Shown: positions 23,023 to 35,222 of the stretch, piece after piece
Position numbering within the stretch: the stretch's first letter is position 1
Layout: each line of letters opens with the position of its first letter
Origin: Glomus cerebriforme
Lineage: Eukaryota; Glomeromycota; Glomeromycetes; Glomerales; Glomeraceae
Assembly (NCBI GenBank): GCA_003550305.1
Contig: QKYT01000247.1
Span: forward strand, 19,581-80,960
Direction: 5' to 3'
Length of the DNA: 61,380 nt
Made by a program: the position numbers and the translations under genes
The notes under the pieces: generated by a model
What the model saw: only the letters and a program-made list of their open reading frames with translations
Told to the model about the DNA's origin: nothing
Databases searched by the model: none

Positions 23023-23411
23023 AGCTTTTAGTTCTATACTTACAAAATTAGATTGCTAGAAACTTAGTAATATTTTGTTAATATTATTTAGAATTTTAGG
23101 AGTTTTCTTTGTTGCAATTTACGTGAAGAAATAATTTTGACACTTTTTTTCCTGATTTAATATATCACATTATGCACGTGATAAAGTTGCACGCAGAATT
23201 TTGACCAATACAAACTTCGTCAAAATCGAAGTCGAAGTCGCTGTTATTTTACATTATGTGCACCATTTTTTACGTAAACAAGTTAAAGTTTAATGGCTTT
23301 AGCGTTTATTGAAAATTCTTCAGTATTTATAGTATTTATACAATCTATTCATTTATTATTATTCATACATTAATAAATATGAATATGAAAATCTGTACTA
23401 CATTATTATAT
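23023..23411. other. Intergenic region
   Basis: Upstream of the zinc-knuckle gene and downstream of NOT3/5. A short repeat GTCGAAGTCG lies near 23230 and the rest is AT-rich. No gene. Confidence 0.45.
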
Positions 23412-26400
23412 TTATATTAATTCTGCGTCTTCCAAGAATCGATACTCGAATCTGAAAAATATTGATAAAAGATATGATAAAAGATATAACTTAATTGTCG
23501 AGGATATATATTATATTTACTAATGTTAGTTTGTTACTTACCTAAATTCTGTCTTCTTACGTTGACACCAGGCACCTTCGTAATCGAAATAAATGTATGT
23601 GCCTTGCTCATATTCGTCCGTAATTGCTTTTGGTTCTTCATGTCTTTGAAACCATGTCAAATATTTTTTGTGAAATCTCCAGGACTGTTTTTTTAATTCT
23701 CTTGCAGCAAGATATCTTTATAATTACAAAAATAAATTATTATATACTAAATAAATTGAAGTACGAACTATAAAAATGATACATACTGTTGATAAGTTCC
23801 TTGTTGATAATAAAATATAAAAAAGAGTGTATCGAGATCAAATTTCTCGAATAATGCTGGATTATCAATTATTTGTGGTGGATTCTGTGGATAGAAAGCC
23901 GATGTAGGATAGGGATTTCGTGGAGCATAATACTTGGGTCTAATTAAATTTAAAAATAAATTAGGAAAAAAATCAAAAAATCTTAAAAATATACAATTTA
24001 CCTTTCAGAATCCAAGCTTTCTGGTACATATTGAAGACTGGCATCAAGCATTTGTTGAATATGAAATCCATCTTCTTTCCCTAAAACTATATAAATAAAA
24101 AACCGTCAAAAAAAAAGAGAAAAATCTATAATTTAAAGTACTGAAAAAGACGTGATGTAGTACCCCGCTGCTTACATTTCTCTTCGGCTGCCTCATATGA
24201 TTGTACCAAATCTGCAAGTGCAGCTGGTATACGACTTTCTGAAGATGAAGATCCTTGATTAGAGGAACCTTCTTGTTTATTTTGTTCAGGCGGGTTAGTA
24301 TCGGATGAAGGTTGTATAGGCTATTGAGAAAATGGGTTAAATGTATAAGAATAAATAAAATAGAAATGAATTTATATAAATCTCCAAACCTGTATGGTTA
24401 CTGCTTGTGTTCCAGATGCGATCTCCCGAGTTTGTGACTGTGACTGAGATGATAAAGGATTGACTTGTTGTTGAAGAATAGGTTGTAAAAGAGTCGTTTG
24501 TAATTGTGTTTGGTTTGGCTAATTAAAAAATTGAAATTATAACACATTACAAAAAAAAAATAATTAATTTCGAGGTATGAAAATTAAATACCTGTATATC
24601 ATTGGATTGCTGTTTGCTGATATCAGCAAAATCATGTGAAATATCTGAAAATAAAAAATTTAATTAAAATTAATCAACATAGTATTGATGATATAATAAA
24701 ATTCCTACCTTTTTTAGTATCGCTAGCAGGTTGTGATTGTGTTGGTAACTGTGAATGTGGAATTGGTTGTGTCGTTGTCGGCGGTGGTTGTGGTACTGAT
24801 GATACCGCTATATGATAATTTTAATGTATTATACATATCGTTTAAATAGATATTACATTAAAATTTAAAGATAATTTACCTTGTTTTGCTACCGCTGCTA
24901 AAGTTCGCGTTTGCCCTGAAACGGGCGGTGCAGCTTTTGCCTGAGGGAATGATGTAGTGGGTTGTGGAGATTGAAGGTTATTAACAGTCGCAGTGTTTGA
25001 AAGCGTAGATACTGGAGTTGGTAACGTAGAGACTTGCACTGATGTTGTTGGAGTTGGCGCAGGAACCGAGATTGGTGGGGGAGGAAGCTTGGGCTTGTCT
25101 ATAAAAAAACAATATACATATATATATAAATTAATAACTTATCTTCATAACGATGGCGTTTAAGTACTTATACCTTCTTCCTTTGGTCGGGAAGCTAATT
25201 CAAAGGTAGTGCTATTATCTATGTAATAAAATCGACCATGTGCAGTCATTAAAATTCTATGTAATAATTTTTTTTTTCGTCTACAGTAAAAGATTAAACT
25301 ATGAAGTTAAAAATTTAAAATATCGTACTTATTGATGGGACAGGAGTTTTCGGCGCAATTCTTGATGTTGGTGACGTCGAAGGACTTGATAGCTATTAGT
25401 ACAAGTATAGTGTTACTAAGAGGACAATTATGTAATAGCGCAACTAACATCTTAGAATTGATACTCTGTTCTCATTATAACTATCTGACAACATAAAATA
25501 TCAATCCTTGCCTCCTTTTGTGGTGTCCTTGGCTCCGTATATGAAATACCTAAAAATAAAAAAAAAATAAAATATTAACTTTTTATATAAAAAAAACGTA
25601 ATATGTGTTTTAAATATAATATACCTCCATCAGTTACAGAGTCATGACTACTATGATGATCATCATTTGCAATACCGGCCCATAACTCTTCCTCTTCTTC
25701 AAGATTCAAATCATCGTATATGTTTTCATCTTCGGCAAAGTCAGGTTCCTTGAAAATGTTAAATATTAATTTAAATAAATTTAATTTCAAAAATATTAAC
25801 TCACAATAATTATACCAACCTGATTACTTTCAATATAATAATTGATATCATCTTTAATTTGAATAACCTTAAAAAAATTATATATAGTTAGTTATGTTAT
25901 ACCAATTAAATAACTTTTTTACGACTTAATACATACTTTCTCTGGAGGAATGTTTCCATTTTCTAATAATCGCAATATTAGTTCTAGTCGATTGACATGC
26001 CACTTATGCCTTTCTATCATATTTTCTACTTCACCCAATCGCTCAACTTTTTGTGAATCCTTCCGACTTTTTTTTACAACACTTTGTAATTGCTCAACTT
26101 CAGCTTCAGCAGTTTCAATTTGTGTGCTTAAAGCATCAATTTGATTTGATACCCATTCACAAGTTTCCATTTTTTCTTTTTCTTTTGGATCCATTTTCGT
26201 TGACTGTTGTAGGCCTTCTTTGGAGTATGCCTTTGTCTTCATCTCCTTCTCACATGCTTTGAATTTTTCCATTTGCTAAAGATGAATATGATTTTTTTTT
26301 TTAAAAAAAAAAAAAGTAAGTAATCGATATAAAATTTTTTAGATTAATATCAGATAAAGTATTTTTTTTTTACTAGTTCAATCAAGCGCCTATTTTCAGT

Positions 26401-26721
26401 AAGTGCCCGCTTATCCTTTATATCATTTGATGAAATCCATGTTTTTATTTGATCCCGATGTCTTTGAAGCTTTTTGATTTCTTTCTTCAAATCTTGCTCT
26501 AATTTTTCTTTTTGATTAGAATTTGTTGCTGCTTGGATTTTTTCGAAAATGCCTTCGAATGTTTCGACACCTTCTGCAACTTTTTTGAGAACGCGATCGA
26601 TCTCGGCTAAAATAAAATATTTGATACACGTAAGAGATTTTCTTTAACAATCCCTCCAAACCCGTAATTATCTACATTTTAAAAATTTAGGAAACTTACT
26701 TTGTAACTTCCTATTCGCCAT
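23412..26721 (-). CDS. NOT3: CCR4-NOT complex subunit NOT3/NOT5
   Basis: This is a scaffold subunit of the CCR4-NOT deadenylase, controlling mRNA decay and transcription. The start at 26719-26721 reads MANRKLQ, then [16 protein letters not shown], the strongly conserved NOT3/5 N-terminus. The coiled-coil domain continues ([58 protein letters not shown]). An acidic patch ([15 protein letters not shown]) and a Ser/Thr/Pro/Gln-rich middle follow, over many small exons. The C-terminal NOT-box ends with the region around [16 protein letters not shown] and [12 protein letters not shown], stop TAA at 23412-23414. There are about a dozen exons. Domain order is complete. I traced the ends and key motifs, not every splice site. 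Fungi with a single such gene name it NOT3 or NOT5. Confidence 0.92.
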
Positions 26722-27460
26722 AATGATATTGTAACAAATATTCAACTTTAAAGAAAGAATAATTTAGTAGTAAAAAGAAATCTATTCGTGATAAATTTTA
26801 AACCTAGATGAGAAAAACAATTAATTATATCATACAGTCACGTGCAACGGTATTAGACAAAATCGACTGCTGATCTAACAATAAAAATAAAGATCATCAT
26901 ACTGAGAAAAATTAGGTCAAAAAAGTAAGTGTAATCACTATAATTCGTTACACAAAAATGGGAATTACGTCTAATATTATTATTATTAACCCTATTTTCC
27001 TATTTATTAGTAATGACCCTTTGTACAATATAGAAAAAATTATTTGTTTTAATGTCAAATTAGCATATAAATATATTATAAGAAAGAGCAAAAATATGAA
27101 AACATATAGAGTAAATTGAAAATTATATATCAAATTACATCTTCACAATCATACTATCATAATGAAAAGGTGGAGTCTTGAAACACAAGGTAATATATAT
27201 TTCCTCTAACATCTACTAGTTACTTTTTGATCAGTGAGATTTTGAAGAATAAAAAATAGTATATTTTCTTCAATCTTTAATAATAACTAAATAATGTATT
27301 AAAAAAAAGCCACAATAATAAATTGTGTGATATAATGTTCACTTTGAAGTGATAAACTTCCGATTTAAACATACACGCTAAATCAACAAATAAATTGTAA
27401 TAAACTAATGACTCAAATTATTTAACAGCGATCCCTTACCAAACCCACTCTTCAATATAT
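26722..27460. other. Intergenic region upstream of NOT3/5
   Basis: AT-rich, about 740 bp, between NOT3/5 and YPT1, which are both on the minus strand. It contains the NOT3/5 promoter and the YPT1 3' flank. No additional gene or RNA seen. Confidence 0.45.
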
Positions 27461-28724
27461 CTAACAACAACCTCCACTTTGTTGTTGGGGTACTGATGTA
27501 CCTGGACCAACTTTAACGGTTTGCTTCTGAGTTCCCGGAGAGACAGTTGTTGTGCCCATCCTGTTAAAGAATTAATGTTATCTGTATTCGAAAGAAAAAA
27601 AACTCTGTAATAATTTTGCTCATACCTGTCTTTAATTTGTTTAGCCATTGTCAAGAAAGCTTGTTCGACATTCGTAGCGTTCTTGGCAGAAGTCTCCAAG
27701 AATGGGATATTCAACTGATCGGCAAATTCCTAAAGAGAGGGAAACTTTTAATTTTTGAATTTAAATTTAAATAAATTTCAGTTAAAATTGACAAGCACCT
27801 TAGCAACTGTATAATCCACTACTTTTTTATTCGCCAAATCACTCTTATTTCCAACCAATAATTTATTAACACCTTCACAAGCATAACGGTCAATTTCCTG
27901 AAGCCATTGTTTCACATTGGCAAAAGTATCTTGATCAGTAACATCATAAACAACAATGATTCCATGAGCTCCGCGATAATAAGAAGAAGTGATTGTACGG
28001 AATCGTTCTTGCCCAGCAGTATCCCACTAATAAGTAATGCAAATTATTAATTTGCTATATAATATTGTGAAATGTAACATTGTTATGAAAATACATACAA
28101 TTTGTAACTTTACGGTTTTGCCTTCAAGATCGATAGTACGGATTTTCTAAATATTTTAAATAAACAAAAGAAAATTTCCATTAATTAGGTTATAATATTT
28201 AAGCGCGTTTGATATTTCTTTCCTAGTTTAATGTTCACTTACGAAATCGACCCCAATAGTACTAATATAACTCTCCGTATATGTATCATCGGCAAATCGA
28301 AGCAGCAAGCATGATTTACCAACTCCAGAATCCCCGATCAACAGAAGTTTAAAGAGATAGTCACTACAATTTATTAATAAATAGTAAAGAAATGAGAATT
28401 AAATTCGGTATAAATTAACATAACTAGGTTTATGTGCTTATTTGTTCTAATATGGCGCAGAATAATAACGAGATGATGACCAAAAGTATTACAACCAAAC
28501 GTTGAATATAAAAGATAAAAATTAGTACAGAATTCATAACGCTAACAGCTGCTTTACAAATCAGCGTTGTTAATTCGCACACATAATAGCTTGGTCTCTC
28601 AAGGTCATAAATCTAGTTAACCCAATGCAGTACAAAATGTTTTAATCTCGCACTCAAAATCGAATAAAAATACTCCGATGCAAAGTCGCATAAGAGGAAC
28701 CTTTACTTACTATTCTGGATTCAT
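27461..28724 (-). CDS. YPT1: Rab GTPase Ypt1/Rab1
   Basis: Ypt1 governs ER-to-Golgi tethering and early autophagy. The first exon encodes only MNPE and part of Tyr (28722-28724 is ATG). The next reads [20 protein letters not shown], containing the P-loop GDSGVGKS. The effector region STIGVDFKIRTI follows, then [23 protein letters not shown] for guanine recognition and [14 protein letters not shown]. The last exon is [20 protein letters not shown] ... QQQSGGCC, ending in the double-Cys geranylgeranylation signal, stop TAG at 27461-27463. All G boxes are intact and length is about 205 residues. The [12 protein letters not shown] segment marks the Rab1 subfamily. Confidence 0.97.
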
Positions 28725-29094
28725 TTTGTTTGTTGAAAATAAGATTATAGTTAATAAAAAGGAAAATGGATAGAAGCAAAGGAGTTAAGTTGGCTGGGAG
28801 AGAAAGAGTTTGTGTTTAATTACTAACACTACTAACTTTGTGGTCACGATAAGAAAGATAACTATATATATATGAAACCACTACCCCGTTATACCTTTGA
28901 AAACCGTTAAGAAAGGAGAGTGGCGATGTCGTGATTAGATATGACGTGTGGCGAAGAATAGCGAAGCCGCATGACTGATGATTGGCGGATGTGTTCAACT
29001 CATGTGATTGGGTCAAACGATATATTACTATCTCAGGCTTAGTATGCTTATCTATCAAAAAGTCGAAATCTCTCATGTATTTGTATTATATAAA
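28725..29094. other. Intergenic region upstream of YPT1
   Basis: Contains the YPT1 promoter and 5' UTR region. A moderately GC-richer patch lies at 28900-29000. No gene that I can support. Confidence 0.4.
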
Positions 29095-29243
29095 TTCTCT
29101 TTAAGTGCACGATAGGCTTGATCCCAACTTATAAGAGCTCTATATATTTTACTCTCTATAAATGCACACCCTTTTTAAGTGGACATTCTGCTATTTTTTT
29201 ACTATGGTCCCAAGGGGGATGCACTTAGGGAGGTGTCACTGTA
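29095..29243. mobile_element. Terminal-repeat remnant of a mariner-like element
   Basis: The right edge reads GGGAGGTGTCACTG followed by TA (29228-29243). In reverse complement this is CAGTGACACCTCCCTAAGTG, a typical Tc1/mariner/pogo terminal pattern next to the expected TA target. A weak inverted match, TTAAGTGCACGAT, lies at the left (about 29101-29113). The remnant could be a ~150-bp MITE or a solo terminal repeat. No transposase is present. Confidence 0.5.
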
Positions 29244-29352
29244 TCTGTATCCAAAACTTGGTATTTGTCAGACACCTTAAAGCAAGGGAAATTACTGCTA
29301 AGACTTGCTTTTACAACATATAATCCGTTTTTTCCCGAGTTGACTTCCCAAA

Positions 29353-30232
29353 ATGCTGCCGCCACCGCCACCACCAGGAAAGGTTTCCTCTATGCTTGAG
29401 TTTTTAGCGTTAATAACATCTCCTCTCCCAATTTTCAGCCTATGAACCCATCAGCAATATCGGCTCAGTTGTTAACTTTCATTTGGGAATGCTACTACGT
29501 GGAACATTAAATGTTGCTTCTGCAAATATAATTTATGAAGCAATTGATGAAGCATTAACTAAACGTAATACCTAGCATGCACCTGTTTATTCTCTATTAA
29601 TTTGAATTCACAAATATCTTTGACAATTGACATACTATTATTATCCATTCTCAAAATTTTCATCTTTAATATGGGATCATTTTTATATTACTTACCGTAT
29701 AGCTTACCTGCACACTCAATCCAAAGTGTTGAAACTCACATGTGTCTATGAGACACAAAAGCAACTTCAGCAGTCTATTGGTCCTAGGATTAGGATACAA
29801 AAGGTGTAGGTAAAATTGACGAACATGATATTGGCCGGATTCTTTATTTATGCATGAATCATTAAATCATATCAGCTTTAAAGCGCAAGAATTTTTCAAA
29901 TACAGACTCATGAATTTAATGCTATGACTATCCATCCTTTCGAAGGTAAATCAAAAAACAAGAAAGATTACTTGGAAATCAGTCCGAAAAAATGCTTAGT
30001 TGGGCGCACTATAAATTTTGACCTCATCTAATAGTCAAAGCTGAAAGTTATACACCCAATATTTGCATTTGGAGTGGAAATTGTAATAGATCAAGATGAA
30101 AATTATGAAATGGTGCGTTGCTTGATGGAGCCTCGATTCTCTCCAGAGATCATGCAAGAAATAATAGTTTTACTTAGTATTGATCCAATCCAATTCGTCA
30201 TACAGAAAGTTGATGTAATAACTGCGTCGTAA
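29353..30232 (+). pseudogene. Unidentified gene fragments, probably broken
   Basis: A start-like MLPPPPPPGK at 29353 is followed by a possible intron and then by coding-like stretches in different frames: ISNIGSVVNFHLGMLLRGTL, VASANIIYEAIDEALTKRN, then THEFNAMTIHPFEGKSKNKK. A final clear open stretch at 30035-30232 reads FGVEIVIDQDENYEMVRC and later PRFSPEIMQEIIVLLSIDPI, ending at TAA 30230-30232. TAA and TAG at 30029-30034 interrupt the frame before it, and the first exons do not join in one frame. I do not recognise the family. It could be a decayed duplicate of a fungal gene or cargo of the adjacent element. An intact multi-intron gene is less likely but not excluded. Confidence 0.4.
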
Positions 30233-30460
30233 AATCACATGATTGATTTTTTTCGATTTTGATCTTATCTGATTGAAATATCCGTGCGCTACAACCTTTA
30301 TCTGTTATCTTTGATGCTTTGATGGGCTAAAAGTGATAGACAAAATAATAATAAATAATAATAATAACTAAATTGTAACACAGTTAAATAGATGGTTAAG
30401 TGAAAAATCTCGATACTCAACTTTCTTTTTCTTTGCGTAATATTATGATATATATGTAAT

Positions 30461-31521
30461 ATGTCTCAACCATTACAACCATTATATTATGACGCTTGTG
30501 AAGCTTCGACTTCTTTAAAGACACTTCGTGTTATCAATATATTATCTTTTATAGCGAGTTTTGTCGGCAGTACTTATGCTTATATTCTTGACCCAAGTTT
30601 TGGAGAAATTAATCATAAATTCAAAAACATTTTTTCTCCTTCATTAATTTTGTTAGAAGTTCTGTTGCCCATAATTTACTTATTAAGATTCGGGTTTGTT
30701 TTTTATTTACAATTTAGCAAGGTTTCTATAGTACAAGAAATTGTAACTGAAAGTGTTGGCTGGTTATTTACTTTGGCTAATCTTTTTATGCTTGGCTCGT
30801 TATGGTCTTTGGTTTGTATATATGTATTTGGAAGTTAATAATTTAAAGAATTATCAAAATGGACTGATTTTTTATTTTTAATTTTAATAGTTGAAGTTGA
30901 ACTTTGTAGAAAGTTCATTTTTTGCAACATTGACACTATTAGTAGTTAGTCTTGCTCATTATAGGCTTACTGTAGATTATCCTCCAAATGAACTTCCTTC
31001 TTTACAAGCCAAAAAAATTTATTTTTTTGCTCATGTCCCATTTGCATTATATGCAGCATTCTCATGGTTGGATTTATTCCATAATATTTATATGGCAACG
31101 TTAAAATCAAATCGCGATGAAACTTATGCTTTGTTAGGAATTTTATGCATTTGGATTATGGGAATTTTGGGAATTGCATGGACTATTACCGGTTTATTTA
31201 GTAACTGTCAAAGGGATGGCCTCTTTGGTCTTACTATGGCCGCGTAAGTTTCTAGTTTAATTTATTTGAAAAGCCTAAGACAATGTTCTATATTTATTAA
31301 CTTTTTTTTTTTTTTAACTTATTAGATGTCTGATCGATGTTGCTGTTAGAGAATGTAGTATATTATATTTGTCAATTCAAGCTTCATTCTTGGCAGGTTT
31401 AATTATTTCATCTTTTTTATTTTTTTTTGTTCATTCTGGATATAAATTAAAAAGTGCCTTTAGCTCCAAATGCTTTTGGATATATGTTCCAAGGGAGCAA
31501 AGGCAACCTTTATTACGATAA
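30461..31521 (+). CDS. Uncharacterised multi-pass membrane protein
   Basis: Three exons join in frame: 30461 to about 30811, then from about 30891 (SL|LKLNFVESSFF), then AA|CLIDVAVRECS near 31326. Stop TAA is at 31519-31521. The predicted product is about 300 residues with roughly eight or nine hydrophobic segments (for example VINILSFIASFVGSTYAYIL, SLILLEVLLPIIYLLRFGFV, GILCIWIMGILGIAWTITGL, LAGLIISSFLFFFVHSGY). There is no signal peptide; the N-terminus is short and polar. Charged loops lie between helices (RLTVDYPPNELPSLQAKK). I do not recognise the family. The tail WIYVPREQRQPLLR is basic and probably cytosolic. It lies head-to-tail with the WW-domain gene. Confidence 0.8.
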
Positions 31522-31888
31522 TTACATGGAAATTTGTAAGAGCCGGATGGTTTCTTCAATTGGCTTTACTTTCGAAAAAATTTTTACTTTATTGTATTAT
31601 TTTTTTTTAAAAAAAAAAAAATTGTAAAAAAAGAATATATATATATATATATAATTGTGAACTTCAATAAATATTTATTCGACAAGCAAATGGTTAAACG
31701 CGTTGTTCAAGATTTACTATAACCTTATTTTTAATAGATAAGATTTTCCAATGATTTACGCGGTCATTTGATTACACACTAAGGTTTTCCCTTTCCTTTT
31801 GAGGGTTTGAATAAAGTAACTTTCGACAATTTTTTAAAGCTGTTTCAAAAACCTTTTTTCCCGGTAATTTAGAAATTGCGAAGTGAGA
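31522..31888. other. Intergenic region with TA microsatellite
   Basis: The 3' flank of the membrane-protein gene and promoter side of the WW gene. It holds a poly-T/poly-A inverted run near 31600 and an (AT)n tract near 31638-31654. Confidence 0.5.
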
Positions 31889-32766
31889 ATGGATCCTAGA
31901 CCTTTGCCGCCTGGATTTATTTCTCAATACGATCAAAATACGCAGCGTTATTTTTACGTTGGTATGTAATAAGTTAAGAATTAGAACCAATATTCCAAGT
32001 TACTATTATTATTATTTTTTTTTTACACAAAAAAAGCTTTACAAGTTAAGTTTAACGCAAAGGAAAACAAATATTTATTTGTTTGCAAGATACAAGAACA
32101 GGAGTATCCCAATGGAATCATCCTCTTGATGTGTATTCACCACCGGTAGGACAAACTTCAAGCCAATCTATACAATTTCCATCCCCTAGTCCAAATCCTA
32201 ATCCGCAAGGACATTATCCACTTGGATTTACTGATCCAAGTTCCATTCCTTCTGACCAACGACCGCCTTCGTCAACACTTCCACAACCATCAAATTATCC
32301 TCCCACTACATATGGGGGAGGAGGACAAATGCCACAATCAGATTATGGCACGAGTCCTTATGCAATGCAACAACAGTATCCACAACCTACACCATCCAAT
32401 TATCCATCATCTTATCCACAATCCGGGTCTTATGGAGGTAGCGGAAACCTAGATTATCGTGCTGGATATAGTCCTCATGGTGAAGCTCAATCTTATGTAG
32501 GCGTTCCACCTCATATACAAGGACCATCTGGCAGTAAAGAATCTGAAAAAGGAGATAAATCAATGGGAGGGATTGGAGGAATGGGTAAAATGTTATTAGG
32601 TACAGGAATGGGGGCCGCTGGAGGTTTATTAGTTGGAAATTTAGCTAAAAAGAAATTCGGTAAGAAACATCATCATCATCATCATAAAGGATGGAAAGGT
32701 AAATGGAAAGGGTGGAAAGGTAAAGGATGGAAAGGCAAAGGGTGGAAAGGTAAAGGGTGGAAATAG
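31889..32766 (+). CDS. WW-domain protein with Lys/Trp/His-rich tail
   Basis: Two exons. The start is ATG 31889-31891. Exon 1 is MDPRPLPPGFISQYDQNTQR then YFYV, and exon 2 begins DTRTGVSQWNHPLD, so one WW domain spans the intron. The first signature Trp is Phe (LPPGF) while the second Trp (SQW) and the Pro are kept. A Pro/Gln/Ser/Tyr-rich disordered middle follows, then a Gly-rich hydrophobic stretch (MLLGTGMGAAGGLLVGNLA) resembling a glycine zipper, then six consecutive His and several tandem GWKGK repeats to the TAG at 32764-32766. Similar one-WW proteins with basic tails occur widely in fungi. WW domains bind proline-rich peptides. The Gly-rich segment could be membrane-interacting. Confidence 0.88.
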
Positions 32767-33509
32767 TATAATAGTCCGTAATTATTTAATAGGGTGATCG
32801 GGCGGGAACATAAGTAACATAACTTACTTAAATTGGGATAATTGAGATGAATTTTATGTTTTAATATTACAGGCAGACGCGTGTTATGCATGCGCTGTGA
32901 GCTGATTATGATTTACAAGAATATTTTCTATTAATGATTATATATAAACAGGATATTTAACATTTAATGTGCGACACAATATTTTTGACTTCTTAAAAAA
33001 ATTTTCGTAATCACGTTGATCACTGAGAAACACTATCAATATATTCTTGGAGAAATAATAAATGATCATTAACGAATAGAATGAAAGGAAATTCCATTTT
33101 GCCGGACGTCTTATTTAGGAGAATTCAATCAGCATCGAAAATTGACTGGTCCAAAAAGAAATCAATTGGAATGACCGAAAATTTTTTTCTCAGAATATCG
33201 TGATTTTTCTAGTTTAAAAATGATTTCGACATACATAAATGAAACATTTAAAAGGAACAATATTATTTCCCAGCCGAAATACATCTTTGTGTATGGCAGG
33301 CCCTGTTATACTAATGCAGCGATTCGTTCCAGATACAGAAGTTTGTGATAAAGTTTATTTTTTATAATAAAATTTATTTATTTAAACCCCTCAAAATTCC
33401 CCAGATTTCTGCACAAAAGAAAATATATATTTTTTTTTACTAGAAAATTATTATTACAGTATATCACATATTACTAATCAAAAGATCATCATTATATTAT
33501 ATATTATAA
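32767..33509. other. Intergenic region
   Basis: About 740 bp between the WW gene and the DinB-like gene, both on the plus strand. AT-rich and without recognisable genes. Confidence 0.45.
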
Positions 33510-34603
33510 ATGATTTTAAAATTTTTATCAAAATTTTCACTTCCAACGCTTCATTTTCAATCTCCAACAAGAGATAATCTTATTACAACATTATATCCAA
33601 CATTATCGCCAGAAGCAGCTTCAAGAACTTCTACCAATCGTTTTAGCGTAATGTCAATTGCTTCCACAGCTGAATCTGAAATAAATTCTTGGTCGTCGTC
33701 ATCTGTTGATGAATCATTTACTCCTACAAATGAAATTAAAGAGGTTATACCGTTAATCTCTATTAATGGCGAACAAGAAGTTCATAGGGTTGCTTATAAA
33801 ATTTTACAACAATGTATTGATCTATTAAGATGTTTACCAAGCGATGATAATTATATATATGAAAGCAAATTTCTTCCTTCAAGCACAATCGGGAAACATG
33901 TAAGGTAAAATCGTTGGAAGAAACAAATTCAATAAATTTTCACGTGACTTACAATTTTAAGTTCGCTTTTTGCAGACATTTATATGATCATTTTCGATTG
34001 CTACTTGAATCCAAACAACCAAAAGCGAAAAGAGCAGCGTCAGAATATAATTTTTCAGACTATGATAATCATAATTATGAAGAACCAAAAAAAGATAATT
34101 CTAAGGTTTGGACTGTAAATTACGATAACAGACCAAGTAATGTAAGTAACAGAAAACATGTAGTGCAATATTCGCTATATACACTTAAAAATATTTTTTT
34201 ATTAATTAGATTCCGGCAGAAACATTACGACTGAAAGCAATAAAACAACTAGAACAGTTACAAGCTACGATTGTAAATGATTGTGCTTCTATACTGTTTA
34301 ATACTCCAATACAAATTGATGCTACAGTTGATTCTGAGATGTTAATGGATCCAATTCCATTTCAATCTACTTATGGAAGAGAATTATGGTTTTGTTGTCA
34401 TCACGCGGTAATTATCCTCGTTTACACGTTATTTAAATGTTATTTTTTTTACTTACCATTTGATTTTTTTATTATAGATTCATCATTTTGCGTTGATTAG
34501 AGTAATTTGTGCTGAACAAAATCTTGTAGTTCCTGAAGATTTTGGTGTTGCACCTTCTACACTTAAAAGACGAGATGAATTGGAACAAGTAGTTAAAGAA
34601 TAA
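33510..34603 (+). CDS. DinB-like four-helix-bundle protein
   Basis: Four exons join in frame. Exon 1 (33510 to about 33904) has an N-terminal Ser/Thr-rich extension, then QEVHRVAYKILQQCIDLLRC and TIGKHVR. Exon 2 continues HLYDHFRLLLES and includes WTVNYDNRPSN. Exon 3 begins IPAETLRLKAIKQLEQLQA and holds PFQSTYGRELWFCCHHA. Exon 4 is IHHFALIRVICAEQNLVVPE to EQVVKE, stop TAA 34601-34603. The motifs IGKHxRHLYDHFR, VNYDNR and HHAIHHFALIR fit the DinB/DUF664-type helical bundle, in which His residues bind metal. Eukaryotic members are uncharacterised. The first ~30 residues (MILKFLSKFSLPTLHFQS) could be a mitochondrial presequence, or the true start may be a later Met. Confidence 0.78.
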
Positions 34604-35222
34604 AAATAGAACATTTATATATCTGTTTTTTTTAAAAAAAAAAAGGTATATAATATTGTATAATATATTAGTATTAGAATTAGAATTAACATTTAATTTT
34701 AATCGTAGACTAAAGTTTTCTTTTCTTTTTTCGCTAAAAATCCCCCTTTTTTGTAAAATAGTTGTATTAATTATCTAATAATTTGTAATCAAATAAAATA
34801 CATTAAAAATTATCAAGTTCGTTTATTATCTGGAAGTTCTGTTCCTTGTTCCCCTGTGCAATAAACCGGGTATTATATTTTTTAATGTATGAAAGATAAA
34901 ACCTTGTAACTCTGTAATTCACTAGTATCATATGGTGTATGAAAAACACATTGCACAAACCTTTTTCAGTCTGAAAAAAATTTATCTCACTTAATTCACG
35001 ACTTGTGAGAAATAGAAAGTTTGGTTCTCTTTGCGAATTACATTAATATAATATACTGTACGCACAATTTCATAAAGAAATACTTTTAATAAAGAGAATA
35101 TAATTCTATAAATATATTACAGAATACACCCATAATAAATAATAAATAATCTATCATCTAATTTAAAATAACTTTATAAAAGAACGAATAAATACTATAA
35201 ATTTTTCAAAAAAAAAAAAAAA
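34604..35222. other. Convergent 3' region
   Basis: The 3' flanks of the DinB-like gene and the acyltransferase gene. AT-rich, nothing else identifiable. Confidence 0.5.

Noticed and set aside
28816..29076. 86-codon minus-strand open frame upstream of YPT1
   Set aside because: No recognisable family, no conserved start context or splice neighbours; it lies in the promoter/transposon-scar region.
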